Assembly (NCBI RefSeq): GCF_048128805.1
Contig: NC_136000.1
Location: 15,780,854-15,844,853, forward strand
Direction of reading: 5' to 3'
Source: Centroberyx gerrardi
Taxonomy: Eukaryota; Chordata; Actinopteri; Beryciformes; Berycidae
DNA: 64,000 bases
Shown: piece by piece, positions 18,058-47,000 of the stretch
How the letters are laid out: every line of letters begins with the position of its first letter
Numbering within the stretch: position 1 is the first letter of the stretch
Notes under the pieces: model-generated
Told to the model about the DNA's origin: nothing
Seen by the model: only the letters and a program-made list of their open reading frames with translations
The model's database searches: none
Made by a program: the position numbers and the translations under genes

Positions 18058-18063
18058 AATAAA
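18058..18063 (+). terminator. chaserr: poly(A) signal of the Chaserr-like RNA
   Basis: Canonical AATAAA followed after about 15 bases by a T/GT-rich stretch, a standard cleavage context. It lies about 270 bases into the last exon and about 0.8 kb before the inferred chd2 promoter. Confidence 0.75.
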
Positions 18064-18839
18064 GTGTATGTCCTCATATTTTTTTCCTGACTGTTTCATT
18101 AGCCAATAGGTATGCTAGCTAAGAACTTTAAAAATGAAAGGTACTTTTTATTAACTTGCAAATAACAACATGTTATTTGGCGAAATATGTTAACATACAG
18201 TGAAAATCTTTTAGCTCAACAGTTTGTCTTTACATTACACTTAATCCATACAACAAATTAAGATGGTTTGCACTGACTTTGCGTCAGTAAGCATCTAGGC
18301 TTTGCCCATACAAATTATAAGTTAACGTGAGTGCGTTATTTTTGTACTGGGTTTTTAGGAGAGCCTTCATAATGTTTTATAATTCTGAAGTTGCTCAACA
18401 AATGAAGATAGCGCCCCTGCTGATAGACAAGATTAGGGGAGAATGGTTGAAGAATCTACACTATTGTGGTTTAATCAATCCCACTGTTGAATCTTTACCT
18501 AATCAATTGAAACCAGATGAAGATTACACTCATTTTGGTAGGCTACACCACAAACAGTTAAAAAGCTTTTGGTCTGCACTGAAATGGTCTCCAAAGGCTC
18601 TATAAAATGGCTCCTGGTGTCCTATTTCCTGTCTAAACAGGAAGTGATGCAAAAGATGCAAAAAATTATATTTAATATACTTTCCAACCTCTCAGTATTC
18701 TAACCTACATAAAGAGGGGAGAAAGGTTTCATTTTCAGGCTTGGCCCTGGTGCTGAAAATATATGTAGATCTATATAATAGCAGTTTTAAACAAAATAAA
18801 AGGGGTGGGACTTTAACATCACCTGAGTGTGGGGTAAAT

Positions 18840-19365
18840 GGAAATAACGTCAATCAAAGGCAAAGCTTTCAGAGCTAGGAAGGAGCTCTAGATGGCGGAT
18901 GAGCCTTGGGAAGGGTGCTATGGGCTTTCGTCAGACTCTTTTCTCTTGCCTCTTTTCAACCGAGAGTCGTTCGTTCTGACCAAAAGTTTGCCGTTGCGAT
19001 CGAACGATTAGTATTTTAACGGGAATTACGACGTTTTGTGCCGTTTTTTGTTGTTTTTTCGAGCCGTTGGAGTCGTCTCTGCTGGTCGAATGCTCGTCGT
19101 TGTTTTCCATACTGGGCTCTGGCAGCCATGGCGCGCCTCCATTTTTAGAGTGCTGCTCGCTTATGTCGCCCTAAGTCTTGCAGTGGATGAAGATTGAAAA
19201 GGCCTAGTACATTTTTGTACAAAGTTTTTGTTTTCGTAATTTAATATTAAGTTATTCTTTTTACTGGTGATTACTTTTATTCTAATAGGATAAATATTTA
19301 AACCCTCTGATATAGCGAACGTGAATCTAATACTTCATTATACCACCTTTCTTCACATGGAATTG
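18840..19365 (+). promoter_or_regulatory. chd2: probable chd2 promoter and non-coding first exon
   Basis: CpG density rises from about 18960 to 19150. GATGGCGGAT at 18891 fits a YY1-type site, which commonly marks housekeeping start sites. A good donor (GGAATTG then GTATGT) at 19366 could end a first exon. No TATA box is evident. The start site itself is inferred, probably within about 18880-18960. Confidence 0.55.
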
Positions 19366-19755
19366 GTATGTTTACATTGTATTGTGCATAAATAACTTAT
19401 TTTCTCACCCTTTAACCATATTTTTCTAATCCTTTATCTGATGACGCAGTTAGAATTAATGCATGCGGCTTGATCCGTGGATAATATTGAAACACATAGG
19501 CTCGATATTCAACTCAATGTAACAGCACCTGTCATTTGTTTAGCCATATTTTTAATTAGCGATGTAAATAATGATTGTTAAATCGTTCGGTTTAATATAT
19601 TTCTCTGTCCTCGTGTCGCAACGTCTGGGTTTAAACTGCCACCTGAGCAAAAACAATCTTATGAGACTTCTATGATAGTTCATGTTTCCTCTAACTTTTT
19701 GACAGTAAATACCAGGACAAAACATCATCCTATCAAAGATTTTCAGGATACAACG

Positions 19756-36537
<16,782 letters not shown>

Positions 36538-36788
36538 GGCCTGCTAGCGCTGGCTAAGAAACTGAACTGGGTGTTTTGTCCAGGGTCAAAGCCACATGCT
36601 GCTGATGGACACGTCTGGACTAGCCAATCATAAGCTTACAGTTGGAAAGGGAATCAACTTATACCCTCTTTACCAGCAAAACCAAACTATTACGCTCCTT
36701 CCCCCAAGTGACTGTGGCTGTGAATGATATGTGCCCTACATGGAGAAGTGGGTTTCCTCCAATCATCTTCATGATGATGAAAAAACTA

Positions 36789-36794
36789 AATAAA
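36789..36794 (+). terminator. chd2: proximal chd2 poly(A) signal
   Basis: AATAAA about 250 bases after the stop codon, in the part of the 3'UTR that is duplicated in intron 37. Downstream sequence is moderately GT-rich. Confidence 0.5.
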
Positions 36795-37023
36795 ACATGC
36801 ATCTTTATTTAAATGAAATGACTTGATCAGTCCATGTTTAGACTGTGTGGAACGCGTAAGGATGCTTAGTCCCATGGACTATTATCGAAGGAAAATGTAG
36901 GATACATGAACTGATGGCTGATCTCAATCCTAAAAGTGCCTGAAGGGTTTGGCCTTTTGAATGGTAAATGTATGGGATTATTCCCAAAGGATCATGGACA
37001 TTCTTTTTTGTGTTTAGCTTTAA

Positions 37024-37363
37024 GTCTTGCAAATGATGTCATTAGAAGAGTTTCAATACAAGTATGTAATGTGTGATCATCTGCACCTTCAAATGTTTAT
37101 CTTCACCATGTAGCTGAACCGTACATCGGGGTATCATTTCATAAAGAGAATGCATTTGTCCCACTTTTACCAAAAATGGGATGGCATAATTCTTTTGAAA
37201 TTTGTGAGGAATGATATGTCAATCATGCCAGTAAGTTTTCCTCTAAATGCTATTCAACAGACGGTTGAAAAGGTTTTAGCAAATTCATATTTCTCATGTG
37301 TACAGATAATCATTATTTCTGTAATTGTATAGCTATATAAATCATGGCAATCCTCTTGCTTTG
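37024..37363 (+). repeat. chd2: 3'UTR segment duplicated in chd2 intron 30
   Basis: Same-orientation partner of 32853-33137. See that entry for shared blocks. Confidence 0.93.
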
Positions 37364-38228
37364 TTCACCATAACCACTTTCCTGTTAGTAGGCCTAATGA
37401 AAGCTTTCTAAACAGTATTTATTACAACTTGTGCAAAAGGTTCAAAACACTATGACTTAGAACAATTCTTTATTTTTGTCCTTCAATATTTTGATGGTAT
37501 GGTAAGGTCGGTACTTCATGGTAGTTTCATTACTTCACTGTTGCCGATTGTCTTTTTCCACCTGTATAAGTATTCAATTGTGTCTGAAAATAATTGTTAA
37601 AAATACTTTTCTTTCTGTAACTATGGTTTGGCAATATTTTTTATTTACAGACACTTGTGCTAATTCTGGTAGATTGGTTAAGGGTTATATGGGAGTTGGC
37701 TGGTAACGTCTGATTGTTTATTACTGTTGGTCACTTTTGGTCACTGGTGCCAAATCCGAGACTGGTTATGCTCCGGCCCTCATGTTTTATTTTTGGGTAT
37801 TGATTGTTATGCTTCTCCATTTGTGCCTTATTTCTGTGTGTATTATCATACTGTATATGGGTTCACTGACAGTGCTGTGGTCTGACACAGGCAGGATGCA
37901 GTATTAAACAGTCACATTTTAAGGAGATTGCTCTGAAAAGCTAAATCACAGTATTCAATGAAAACCGAAGGGACCACTTGCTCTATTAATTGTCATGTGG
38001 TTCTGTGATTTCCGAAAGATAAGAGGGGAAATCTAAACATTAACATGAGACAGTTTGTGTGTTTTGTCCAGCCAACCTGTTACAATGAACAGCCAACACA
38101 TCCATCTTCCACAGTGAGCAACTACAGTTCCTGTATCATATGTTCTTTAAGCAAGCCTGAATAATTTATATTTGTGACAAAAACCACTCTCCATGGGAAA
38201 TGTGCTGTACATATGTTTGGACATATGT

Positions 38229-38234
38229 AATAAA
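38229..38234 (+). terminator. chd2: distal chd2 poly(A) signal
   Basis: AATAAA with a TTTGTT-type downstream element within 10-20 bases. Probable main 3' end of chd2, about 300 bases from the probable 3' end of rgma. Confidence 0.65.
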
Positions 38235-38552
38235 CTTTGTTACATAATGACAGTTTGAATCTTTTTCTTTATGGTTGACTTGACTAAAATACATCTGACC
38301 TGTAGATTTATTGAAACATAATTACTATCATTTTCTTTTTCTGCAAGGTGAAAGTATCATCACTCTAAAAGCTGCAAATAGATGTTTTTCATCCAAACAT
38401 CTGTGTGTATTCGTCATGATGAGGTCTTTACAGCAGGGGGCAGTCACACTTTACAAATTGTATTCGACAACACCAGAAATGCAGATTTTCAAAAAATGCT
38501 CTTGCATCACCAGGTATGAGACAGGAGGCAACTCAGTAACAAGACATTTTCT

Positions 38553-38565
38553 TTTATTCAATAAA
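38553..38565. terminator. back-to-back poly(A) hexamers between chd2 and rgma
   Basis: TTTATT at 38553-38558 gives a minus-strand AATAAA for rgma; AATAAA at 38560-38565 is on the plus strand. They are one base apart, so either gene could use this spot as a terminator. Confidence 0.5.
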
Positions 38566-40386
38566 TAATTTACATTATTAACATTGGCGTGTGGCACCAC
38601 ATTTGCTCTACATACAAACACAGTTTGATCTTTCTGGCATCTGTCATTCAGCTATTTTTTATTCTTTTCTACCATTACAAGTCTGACAGCCTCTATTCAC
38701 AAGATCAAACGAAACAAGAGCTAAATGAAAAGAAAACATAAAGTGCTTTTAACTCAAAAACACGAACACCCCAGAACATTTTCCTACATTCCCTTTCTAG
38801 ATAAGGTGTTAGGATTTACTTGGTCTGCAACCAAGTAAGAGTGATGACAACCTAACCAGGATTTTATCACTGCCTCAGACAGAACTGCACAAAGACTAGG
38901 TGTGCATGTGTGTGTGTGAGAATGATCATTATATAATTACCAACAATATTCTGTTTTGTGGTGTTCATGTTTTCGCAAAATCCCTTTTCAAATAAAAAAG
39001 GTTCACATTCACCAAAACATCTGATATACAAAAACTGTAGTGATAAATTCAAACACAACTGGTAATATACAAATTTAACTCAACAACTCACAAAACATAT
39101 ATACAATCTCACATTACACATGTAGAACCATATACTGTAAAACTCACAATACAAATTACATCTATTAACACAAGATTCAACATTACAATCGTTTGTAAGA
39201 TTTTTTTTTTTTTTGTCAAACTGCACCAACACATATTCCAATAGCAGTAGTAAGGCCTGCCAAATACTTCAGTGTAAGGATATATGACCGTAAAACCTTG
39301 CCCAAGAAGTAATAGTATCTAAGAGGATGACTACTACGTTGCCAGACACTGTAGTTGAGAGCCAAAGTTCAAATGGAAACCTCCCTCAGCAGGGAGCGTT
39401 ATTATAAAACACAAGAAAAGCAATGGTGAAACTGCAACACAGAGACGAATGCTGCTCTTTACAGTGTATGCACGTCACTGTAGTTTTTGCGAGAGCTTTT
39501 TGGCCTTTCTGCTTACCACAAATTCACCCACAAAGATAACTTATATACATACAATTAAGAATCCCCAAATGCAAGTCCGCTAAATAGACTGAAAGATGAA
39601 AATTCGGTTGTTTAGGAAATTGTTGGCACAAGGGCTTGTTCTTTGGCAATGACTTAAGCCATGAATTCACATCTACAGACATGTGCGAATCATTTATTCA
39701 CTAAACCACAGCCAGGTCAGCAGACTGTTGCTCTAAAAAATGGCTCGTCTGACTAGAGGTGACATCTTAACAACTAGTATCTAAATGACTGGCCAGTATC
39801 CCCCACCTTTGCTAGAGACAATTGAGAGTCTTAAAATGGAGCGATTAACATTCACAAAATGCATGAGGAGATCCCTTTCTTGGCCGTGATGTCATAAAGT
39901 TGATTAACTGATTGATGGTTTGGATTTTGAGAGGGAATTGAACACTCTGTAAACGTCTCTGCATTCTGGGTGCCCTTATAGCTAAAATTTGTTCTTTGCT
40001 TTCCTGTTACAGTTACATTCACATTAGTAAACAATCTTTTTACCAAGATACTCAAAATACCAAAACACTGTCTGATCAACATGTCAGCTCAAACAATGCA
40101 GTGAAAGGCTTTACGAAACTGTAATCGACATACAGATGAAAGGAGAGAAGTAAGTACGTTTTTGCCAGTTCCCTTGGGATTTGCTACTTGGCAGATGAGA
40201 GTCCGTTTTAACTGACCCTGGACCACCATGTCGTTTCTATATTAGAATTTCGGGTGCAATATAAAGACATGGGAAATATTTCTCCCATCGGAGGTTTGTT
40301 TTCCCATTTCCGAGGAGAGTACTCACGCACCCTCTAACACACACTTAACCACAGAGGCAGAATTCTGCACACAAATTTGTACAAAG

Positions 40387-40406
40387 ACACACACACACAC
40401 ACACAC

Positions 40407-40437
<31 letters not shown>
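40387..40437. repeat. CA microsatellite in rgma 3'UTR
   Basis: AC dinucleotide run of about 50 bases with one CCT interruption near 40407. Confidence 0.95.
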
Positions 40438-41075
40438 ACCTAACAACATGACCCATTAATCTCCACAGCAGACAACTGGAGACGCTGCTCTGACATCCTT
40501 TTGGCTGAGTGCTTCCTCCAAAAGGCTCAGGCTTTTCCAGAGCTGGAAACTAATCAAACATGGAGCTGCTTCTGGCCATAGGTTAACAAAAGCCCCTGTC
40601 AGGTCGTCCAGCCCAGCCACATGAGCCACAGAGAGCTTCACTGGCTTGGCACCAATGAGGGGATCAGGGGGAGGAGGATCAGCAAACTCCTCTTTCTGCA
40701 AAAGATCATCTTGTCCGGCTTCCCATAGGCATGCAGCCCCAGTGAGAATGTGGGATTTAATCCCAGCTGGATATCCTGAGCTCTGGGGGTAGCTGGGCTC
40801 TCTCACCGCTGCTCTCTTCAAAGACCAGTCCTACGAACCAGCTAAATACATGCGATGATAGGTGGGAGCACCGAGAGCTCACCTTGTCACTAGACTGAAG
40901 TCAAGACATGACAAAACAACAAAAATGAGACTTAGGGTTGGGACGGCCCCTCTGGCTAGCCACCAGTCACATAAGACAGAACCAGAGCCGTAGACGGGAG
41001 CTGATGTACAACACAACGAGGGCGATCTTTAACACTCACTGACAGAAAGAAAATGAACACACTGCTGGAAAACAA

Positions 41076-44000
41076 CTATAGATGAACCACGCAACACTCA
41101 ATCCATAACAGGACAGCGAGACAGTTGAGGAGCAAGAGCGAAAGTAAATCTTTCCCCCTTGGTGCCGCGTTACCCAGAAAAGCGTCCTTTTCAAAAATGT
41201 GGTATCTGTTACTGTTTGAGTGGAGCGTTTTTACATCCTCAAAGGCGTAGTAGGCTGCCATGGTGAAGTTTATGTCCCCAGAGGAGAGAAGGTCGAACAC
41301 GCAGGACTGGAAATACAGGTCCTCCACCGGGAGGCGCTCTTTGCACTTGGCCTTGGCGGACTGGTAGGTAAAGCCGTGCGCCTGCGTGGTGCCGCCTCTG
41401 GTCCTGCCGAGAGCGTGAGCCTCCGCTGCGCGCGCCCTGAAGGCCCTGAAGTCGATGCGCTGGTTGGCCGGACAGCCGTGAAGACAGAGGTACAAGTCCT
41501 GGTTATCGCCTTCCTCCACCGAGTTCACAACTTCCTCCGGCATCCGCACGGCAAAGGTCAGGTAGCGGCCGACTTGCCGAACCACTATGGTCGTCCCGAT
41601 GTACCTGGCCTGAATCTCCACATGCTGCCCCGGAACCTTCTCCACCACCCGCAGCGTGTTGGCGCCGTGCCGATCCCCACCGTTCTTGGAGCCATCTGCA
41701 AACGCAGCTGGCAGTTCATCTGTCTCCGCATGGTACATCTTTTGGTCTACACACTCCTGGAAATTCTTGAAGATGATTGTCAGCTTCAGGAGGAGAGAAA
41801 CAAAGAGAAAACTCATTAGCGGCCAGCAACAATGATCAAATCACTGTAAATATGTCTAATATTCTCAGAAATACAAGTAGACAGCCTATAGATGCTGTGT
41901 TTTTCTGGCCAAATACTGAAACCTAGTATAAACTGGGGGTAAATGTAAACATCAGATTAAACTATTATTGTTCAACAGGACCCACAGGATAAAACTTATA
42001 TTTAAAACCAAAAAAACTCATTTTATTAATTGCTATCAACTAAGTAGATGTTCATGTCTGTGGAGGTTTCGCTGCTTTAATGAGTAAGGGAAGTCTTTGT
42101 ACTTCTGCATTTAGAACAAGTTTGTGCAATATGTGCCATCTACCCCACCACCCCACTTAAGTGTCACATTTCAGCTCTGGCTCAACATGGGGGAGGCCAA
42201 GGTAAACGCCCTCAAAAAACATGAGTCTCAGCCATGTTAAATCAGGCCTCAGTTTGCAGACACAAAGACGATCCATTCATAGTGCTGAAAAACCTGCCTG
42301 TGAACCCCAGAACTATGCTCCAGGGAGTGGCACTGGGCCAGAACAGAGGGATATACTCTGCGGCTAATTAAGTAAGACTGGTCAGTATTCTGCGAGCTTG
42401 GTTTCCTCGGGACACCAATGAGCCATTGTCAGAGCAGTGACACCGGGACAGACTAGAGACTCTTGATGTCTGGACACCGGGGACAAACAGAGCAGCATTT
42501 CACAGCCAATTCATCTGTTGCACCAAATCGTTCTCAATCCCCCAAGCCCTGATAGACCACCGTTTTCCACCTATACTCATTTCTGTTTTTTTTTCTGGTT
42601 TATTTCTTAAGCTTTAAATGAAAACACACAAATCAAATTGTTTTATCATCCCATCATCTGAGCGAAGGTGGCATTAGCCAGACAGTTTTATTCACTGTAG
42701 CGAGAGCAATGTACCAACGCAGAGCTGTGGGAATGCAGATCTTTTACCAGAAGGGCCTTGTTTGCACAGGTGGCATTGGCCGCTGCCTTGTTTTCCCTTT
42801 GTCCAGAATCAAGATCTTAAAAAGCTGTCTCATTTCCTTCCAAGAACAGCAATATAAAAATATCATTACTTTAAGTACACTAAAATCCATGAATGCTAAA
42901 TAGAGCATCATTAAGGAACCTTGATTATAGAAAATTACACTTTCTACAAATGTGATTAAGGACAAAGTGCTCTTATACCTCAGTTAAAATACTGCACTGA
43001 GGTGCATAATCATGGCTGCCAAAACTGTACCAAATGTGGACAGACTGTAAGTGAATTTGTTGACCACAAATAGTCCTACTTCTTTGTTTCTGACCTTAAG
43101 TTCTACTGAAAGCCATTTCAGGGACAGCCATCCAAGCTGTCCAATGTACCATAAAGCAAAACAATGATAATTTATGAGGTATGTGCTCCGGCTAATGTGG
43201 AGAAAATATCTACAGGTTTGTGCATGGCAGGGAACACTTAGCTGAAACAATATTTTTAACCTTACTGTATATACTATGGGCTGCACACAAAGTAGGCCTA
43301 ACATCAGTCTTGGCTGTCCAGAGTGGAAAGTGAAAAGGTGTGAGGGCTGGGGCCTTGTGTTAACATTTGATGTAACACTGCTGTTATAATACCGACATAT
43401 CATTTATAAAGCTTATCAAGATCTTAGGAATTGTTCTGGGTTTGACCTCTTCATCTGTTATGGAACCAATCCAAACATTAACCAGAGTGCACAGTGAAAC
43501 AGTCCCATGGCAGCGCTCACAACTCTGACCACATGAAAGATGATAAGACTCCTGCATACCCAAGTATAACTTAAGGATATTTTGATGCAGCGCTGTGACA
43601 TATTTCCTTTTAATACATTTATGGACCCAAGACTAAAACTATAACTAAAAAGGTGCAAACAACTCACTTTCTCTTTTTGGATAGAATTACAGTTATGATG
43701 GAACATGTAACATCTATACAACAGAGTTGGGGCCATTTATGAACTGAATTGACAATGCATGGTAAATAAATTCCAATTCCATTCCTGGAGTTGGAATTGG
43801 AATTACACCCAGCTCTATGGAAACAGAATTGGAATTTAATTGGAATGACATGAAACAGAACTGAAGTCCATTAAATTCCATGAAATTCCACTTCTAAGAG
43901 AGGTTGTCAAGACAGTCAAAAATCAAAATCAAATATATTCATTCATAATGTATGTGTTACGATTACATGTTCTGCATCAAATACCACCTGAAAGGTACCT

Positions 44001-47000
44001 TTAACATTTTATGATATTCAATATTGATAATATATAACACTATGTGTAATCTCAGATATGTGGTAAGAAAGAACAATATGGAATTTCACAGAATTTAATT
44101 AAATCAAATTAAACTTCCTGAAATTCCCATTCGATTCCAATTCTGTTTCATGTAGGTTTTTTCAAATTCCAGTTCCTCAGTCGAATTGGAATTGATGAGT
44201 TCATTCACAAATCTGCCCCAACCCTGCTGTACAACATACAAAACATGCACATAGGCAGAATGTAAAGATCCCCACCTTGCTGGTGGCGGTAGCTGGAGAG
44301 CCTGGTACGACAGGAGTGTTGGTCACCTGGACCGACAGGTATTTGTTGTGGATGAGCGGCCAGGCTCCTTCCACCTTGCAGGTCTGGAAATCATCGCCGA
44401 AGGTTCGGAGGTGCGGGTCTCCGAAGAAGCCGCAGTGGGTGTAGTTAGGCGGGGCGGTGTGACGCGGGAGACTGCGCTCATAGTGACACACTTCCGGCCC
44501 GTCGGAGCGCTCCTGGCTGTCAGGTGGGAGCTGTGGGGGCGGAGGCAGAGCTGGGGTGCGGGCGCGCGGCTGCGAGGTAGGCCCCTCCTTGGAGCAGTTG
44601 TGCTGGCTCATCAGATCCTCTATGCCATGCTGGGCCGAGTGGTACGCCAGGTCACCCCTGCAGGTACGGGCGGTCCGGCGTACACAGCTGTTATACGCCC
44701 GCAGCGCTGTACAGAACTCCTCCTCCGGTCCAGCGGTTGAGGTGGAGGCCCAAAATTCGGAGTTACACTTGAGGATCTTGCACTGCAGACTCACTGTCAG
44801 GGAGAGAAAGACACCGTTAGGACACAAGAAGCAAACTGGAGACTACAATATCATAATGTCCTGCATTTATCCAGAAACATGAGTAAAGGTATAAATATGC
44901 TTTGGCTTGTTATTGCCACTTGTTTATTGCTATGAATTTACACATTACTTACACTAAAGACAATAATCAAGAATGTAATCTTACCAACTAATCGTAATGA
45001 TACCCAATAACCCCCATGATTTTATGTGCAGTAGTGGCAGTAAGTAACTTTAATTTTCATCCTGCATCTATTCCTGTTATAGTACCAGTATCGTTTCTCT
45101 TGCAGGTTATACTGCCAATACTGGGCTTATTTGCAAACAGTATAATGATAAAACACCAATTCTAATCATTTGCCAAATATTGTGTTTTTATCATATTTGG
45201 CTACATAAAAACACTACCAATGGTGCAAATCTTCTTAGCAGTGATCCACCACTGCTTAAAAAAAGACACTATTGTATGCTGCTGCCATGTGCTGTCTAAG
45301 CACCCCGAAAAAAGGACAAAAATCATCTGTATTGTTTACGTCCTACGTGTTTGAGCACACTTAAAATGAGCAGGATCTCATAAAGAAAATGTCTCCAGGA
45401 GCAGAGGGGAAAGCAGAAATCAGGTCTCGCCCTTCCTCAGGTCAACCTGGATATAAGGTAAACCCCTCTGTTTATTGTAGAGGGTCCTATCAAAGAGCTC
45501 TGCCATTTTCAATTAGACAGTGCTTCTGGAAGATGTGGCAAAAATGCCATTTGGGGGACCTCATCTATACCTTTTGTGATAATAAATGTCTGACTGACTC
45601 TCCAAACAATGCATGACTGTACATTGCCTTCTCCTGTTTTAATGCCATACCCGGCCAACTCTCACACAAATGTTCTTCAAACATTTCTCTGCGCCCTGTT
45701 GCGACACCGTGTTTGACTAGGATTACCCGGGACTAATAAAGCATTCATCTGAAAGGGCTGGGAGAAGTTTCACCAGGCATCTCGAGGGGTAGCTAGCGAT
45801 ATCAACACTTTGAAGTCACACTTTGAACAATATCCTCCTGATAGCTTCACTGCAGCTCTTTCCAACCCCCACACCTCTCCGTTTACCAGCCATCTGATAG
45901 ACGGCAATAAACTAATCTAAATCTCAGCTATCAGCGCATTATCACTTTGTTGTTTGACGGTAAGTGACTTGAGAGGGAAACCGATAAGGGTTTGCCAAAC
46001 GCGCCAATCGAGCTGAATGAGGTGTTCCCATTGGAAAAAGTAGGTTACTATAATAATCCTATAGTCATTTTAGAAGGATACTATACAAATACCACCAGTT
46101 CCTCTAGGGATATTATAGCGATACCACAGGGGGGGAAAAAAACACCAATCTAAACTCACCACCTGTATGTTTCTAATGGAATATTATGATGATTTTTTTT
46201 TTTTTGTTAATGTCCTTAAAATGTCTTAAATCGTTTATAAACAGTCAGGAAAGACTGCCACAGACTGTCAACAATGATGTTGGCAGGGGTTTTAAACTTT
46301 CCGAGAGCATTTCAGGATCGGGCACATTAATTGGAATGCAAACCACAGTCCTTACAAATATAAGCATACTTGTCTTTTAAATTTGCACCAATGAAAACAC
46401 CTCGAAATGCAATTTGCCGGCTTGTCTGGAAAACAAATTGAAGGGTCAAAAAAGGAGTAATTTCAACGAGCTGATGTGAAATGTTCAGGCATCCCCCCCA
46501 TCCCCCAAACAAAACAAGGTTTGAGGAGCTGGAGCGTCTCGTAAAAACACCTCCATTTCATTTGTCATTCTCACTGAAGGAGTTTTCTCGATAATGTTAG
46601 GCTCATCTACTGACTAAACCTACAGTAAAATACTCAATTACATACAAAGACAACCCCTTTTTAAACCTTCAAACCTTTTCGTTTTTACATCTTTTCCAAA
46701 CCTTCAACAGGTCTGCACGGCAACACTTTAAATCTCTAATCTAGTCGATTATTATCTTATCGGTTCCCCCCTTAACTGCTAGATTGAATCTGAAAAGTAA
46801 AATAGCGAGATATTTAGCTTTTCTACCACTTTGGGTAACGTGCTTCTGCTGCAGTCACACCGCATTATTTAGCTTATACTCCCAATGCGGTTTGGTCTAG
46901 TATCATTAAAATATTTAGTAGTAGCCTACATTGGCTAAACAAAAATAAACCAAACCTGGCAACTTTAACGTTACTTTCCACAGCGAAGGTGGAAATGTAC

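Larger units (their letters stand above)
11590..18080 (+). ncRNA. chaserr: Chaserr-like spliced lncRNA upstream of chd2
   Basis: Five exons with good splice sites: about 11590-11879 (donor GTAAGG), 13318-13383 (donor GTATGT), 13529 or 13542 to 13598 (donor GTAAGT), 15947-16000 (donor GTAAGT) and 17792 to about 18080, followed by AATAAA at 18058. Exon 1 is rich in CpG and purines; the middle exons are only 54-70 bases. I found no ATG-initiated frame of protein-gene size running across the exons, so I call it non-coding. Position, same-strand orientation and an end about 0.8 kb before the inferred chd2 start match Chaserr, the conserved vertebrate lncRNA that lowers Chd2 expression in cis (established in mouse; recalled). 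The last exon carries repeated ATGG/AAGATG motifs as recalled for that RNA. The start site is inferred from CpG content. The alternative is an unrelated lncRNA or a short-ORF gene. Confidence 0.75.
36538..38250 (+). other. chd2: chd2 3'UTR
   Basis: Runs from the TAA at 36535 to a canonical AATAAA at 38229-38234; an earlier AATAAA at 36789-36794 could give a short form of about 270 bases. The 3'UTR holds the segments 36621-36825 and 37024-37363 that also occur in introns 37 and 30. No coding potential. Confidence 0.75.
38530..41075 (-). other. rgma: rgma 3'UTR
   Basis: Extends from the rgma stop codon (41076-41078) towards lower coordinates to a minus-strand AATAAA at 38553-38558. Contains the CA microsatellite at 40387-40437. 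Open frames at 40456-40821 and 39852-40082 show no family resemblance and are not annotated. Confidence 0.6.

Noticed and set aside
41220-41819. 199-codon plus-strand open frame
   Set aside because: It is antisense to rgma exon 4, whose minus-strand frame gives the conserved RGMA sequence; the plus frame is a by-product of GC-rich coding sequence.
44348-44740. 130-codon plus-strand open frame
   Set aside because: Antisense shadow of rgma exon 3.
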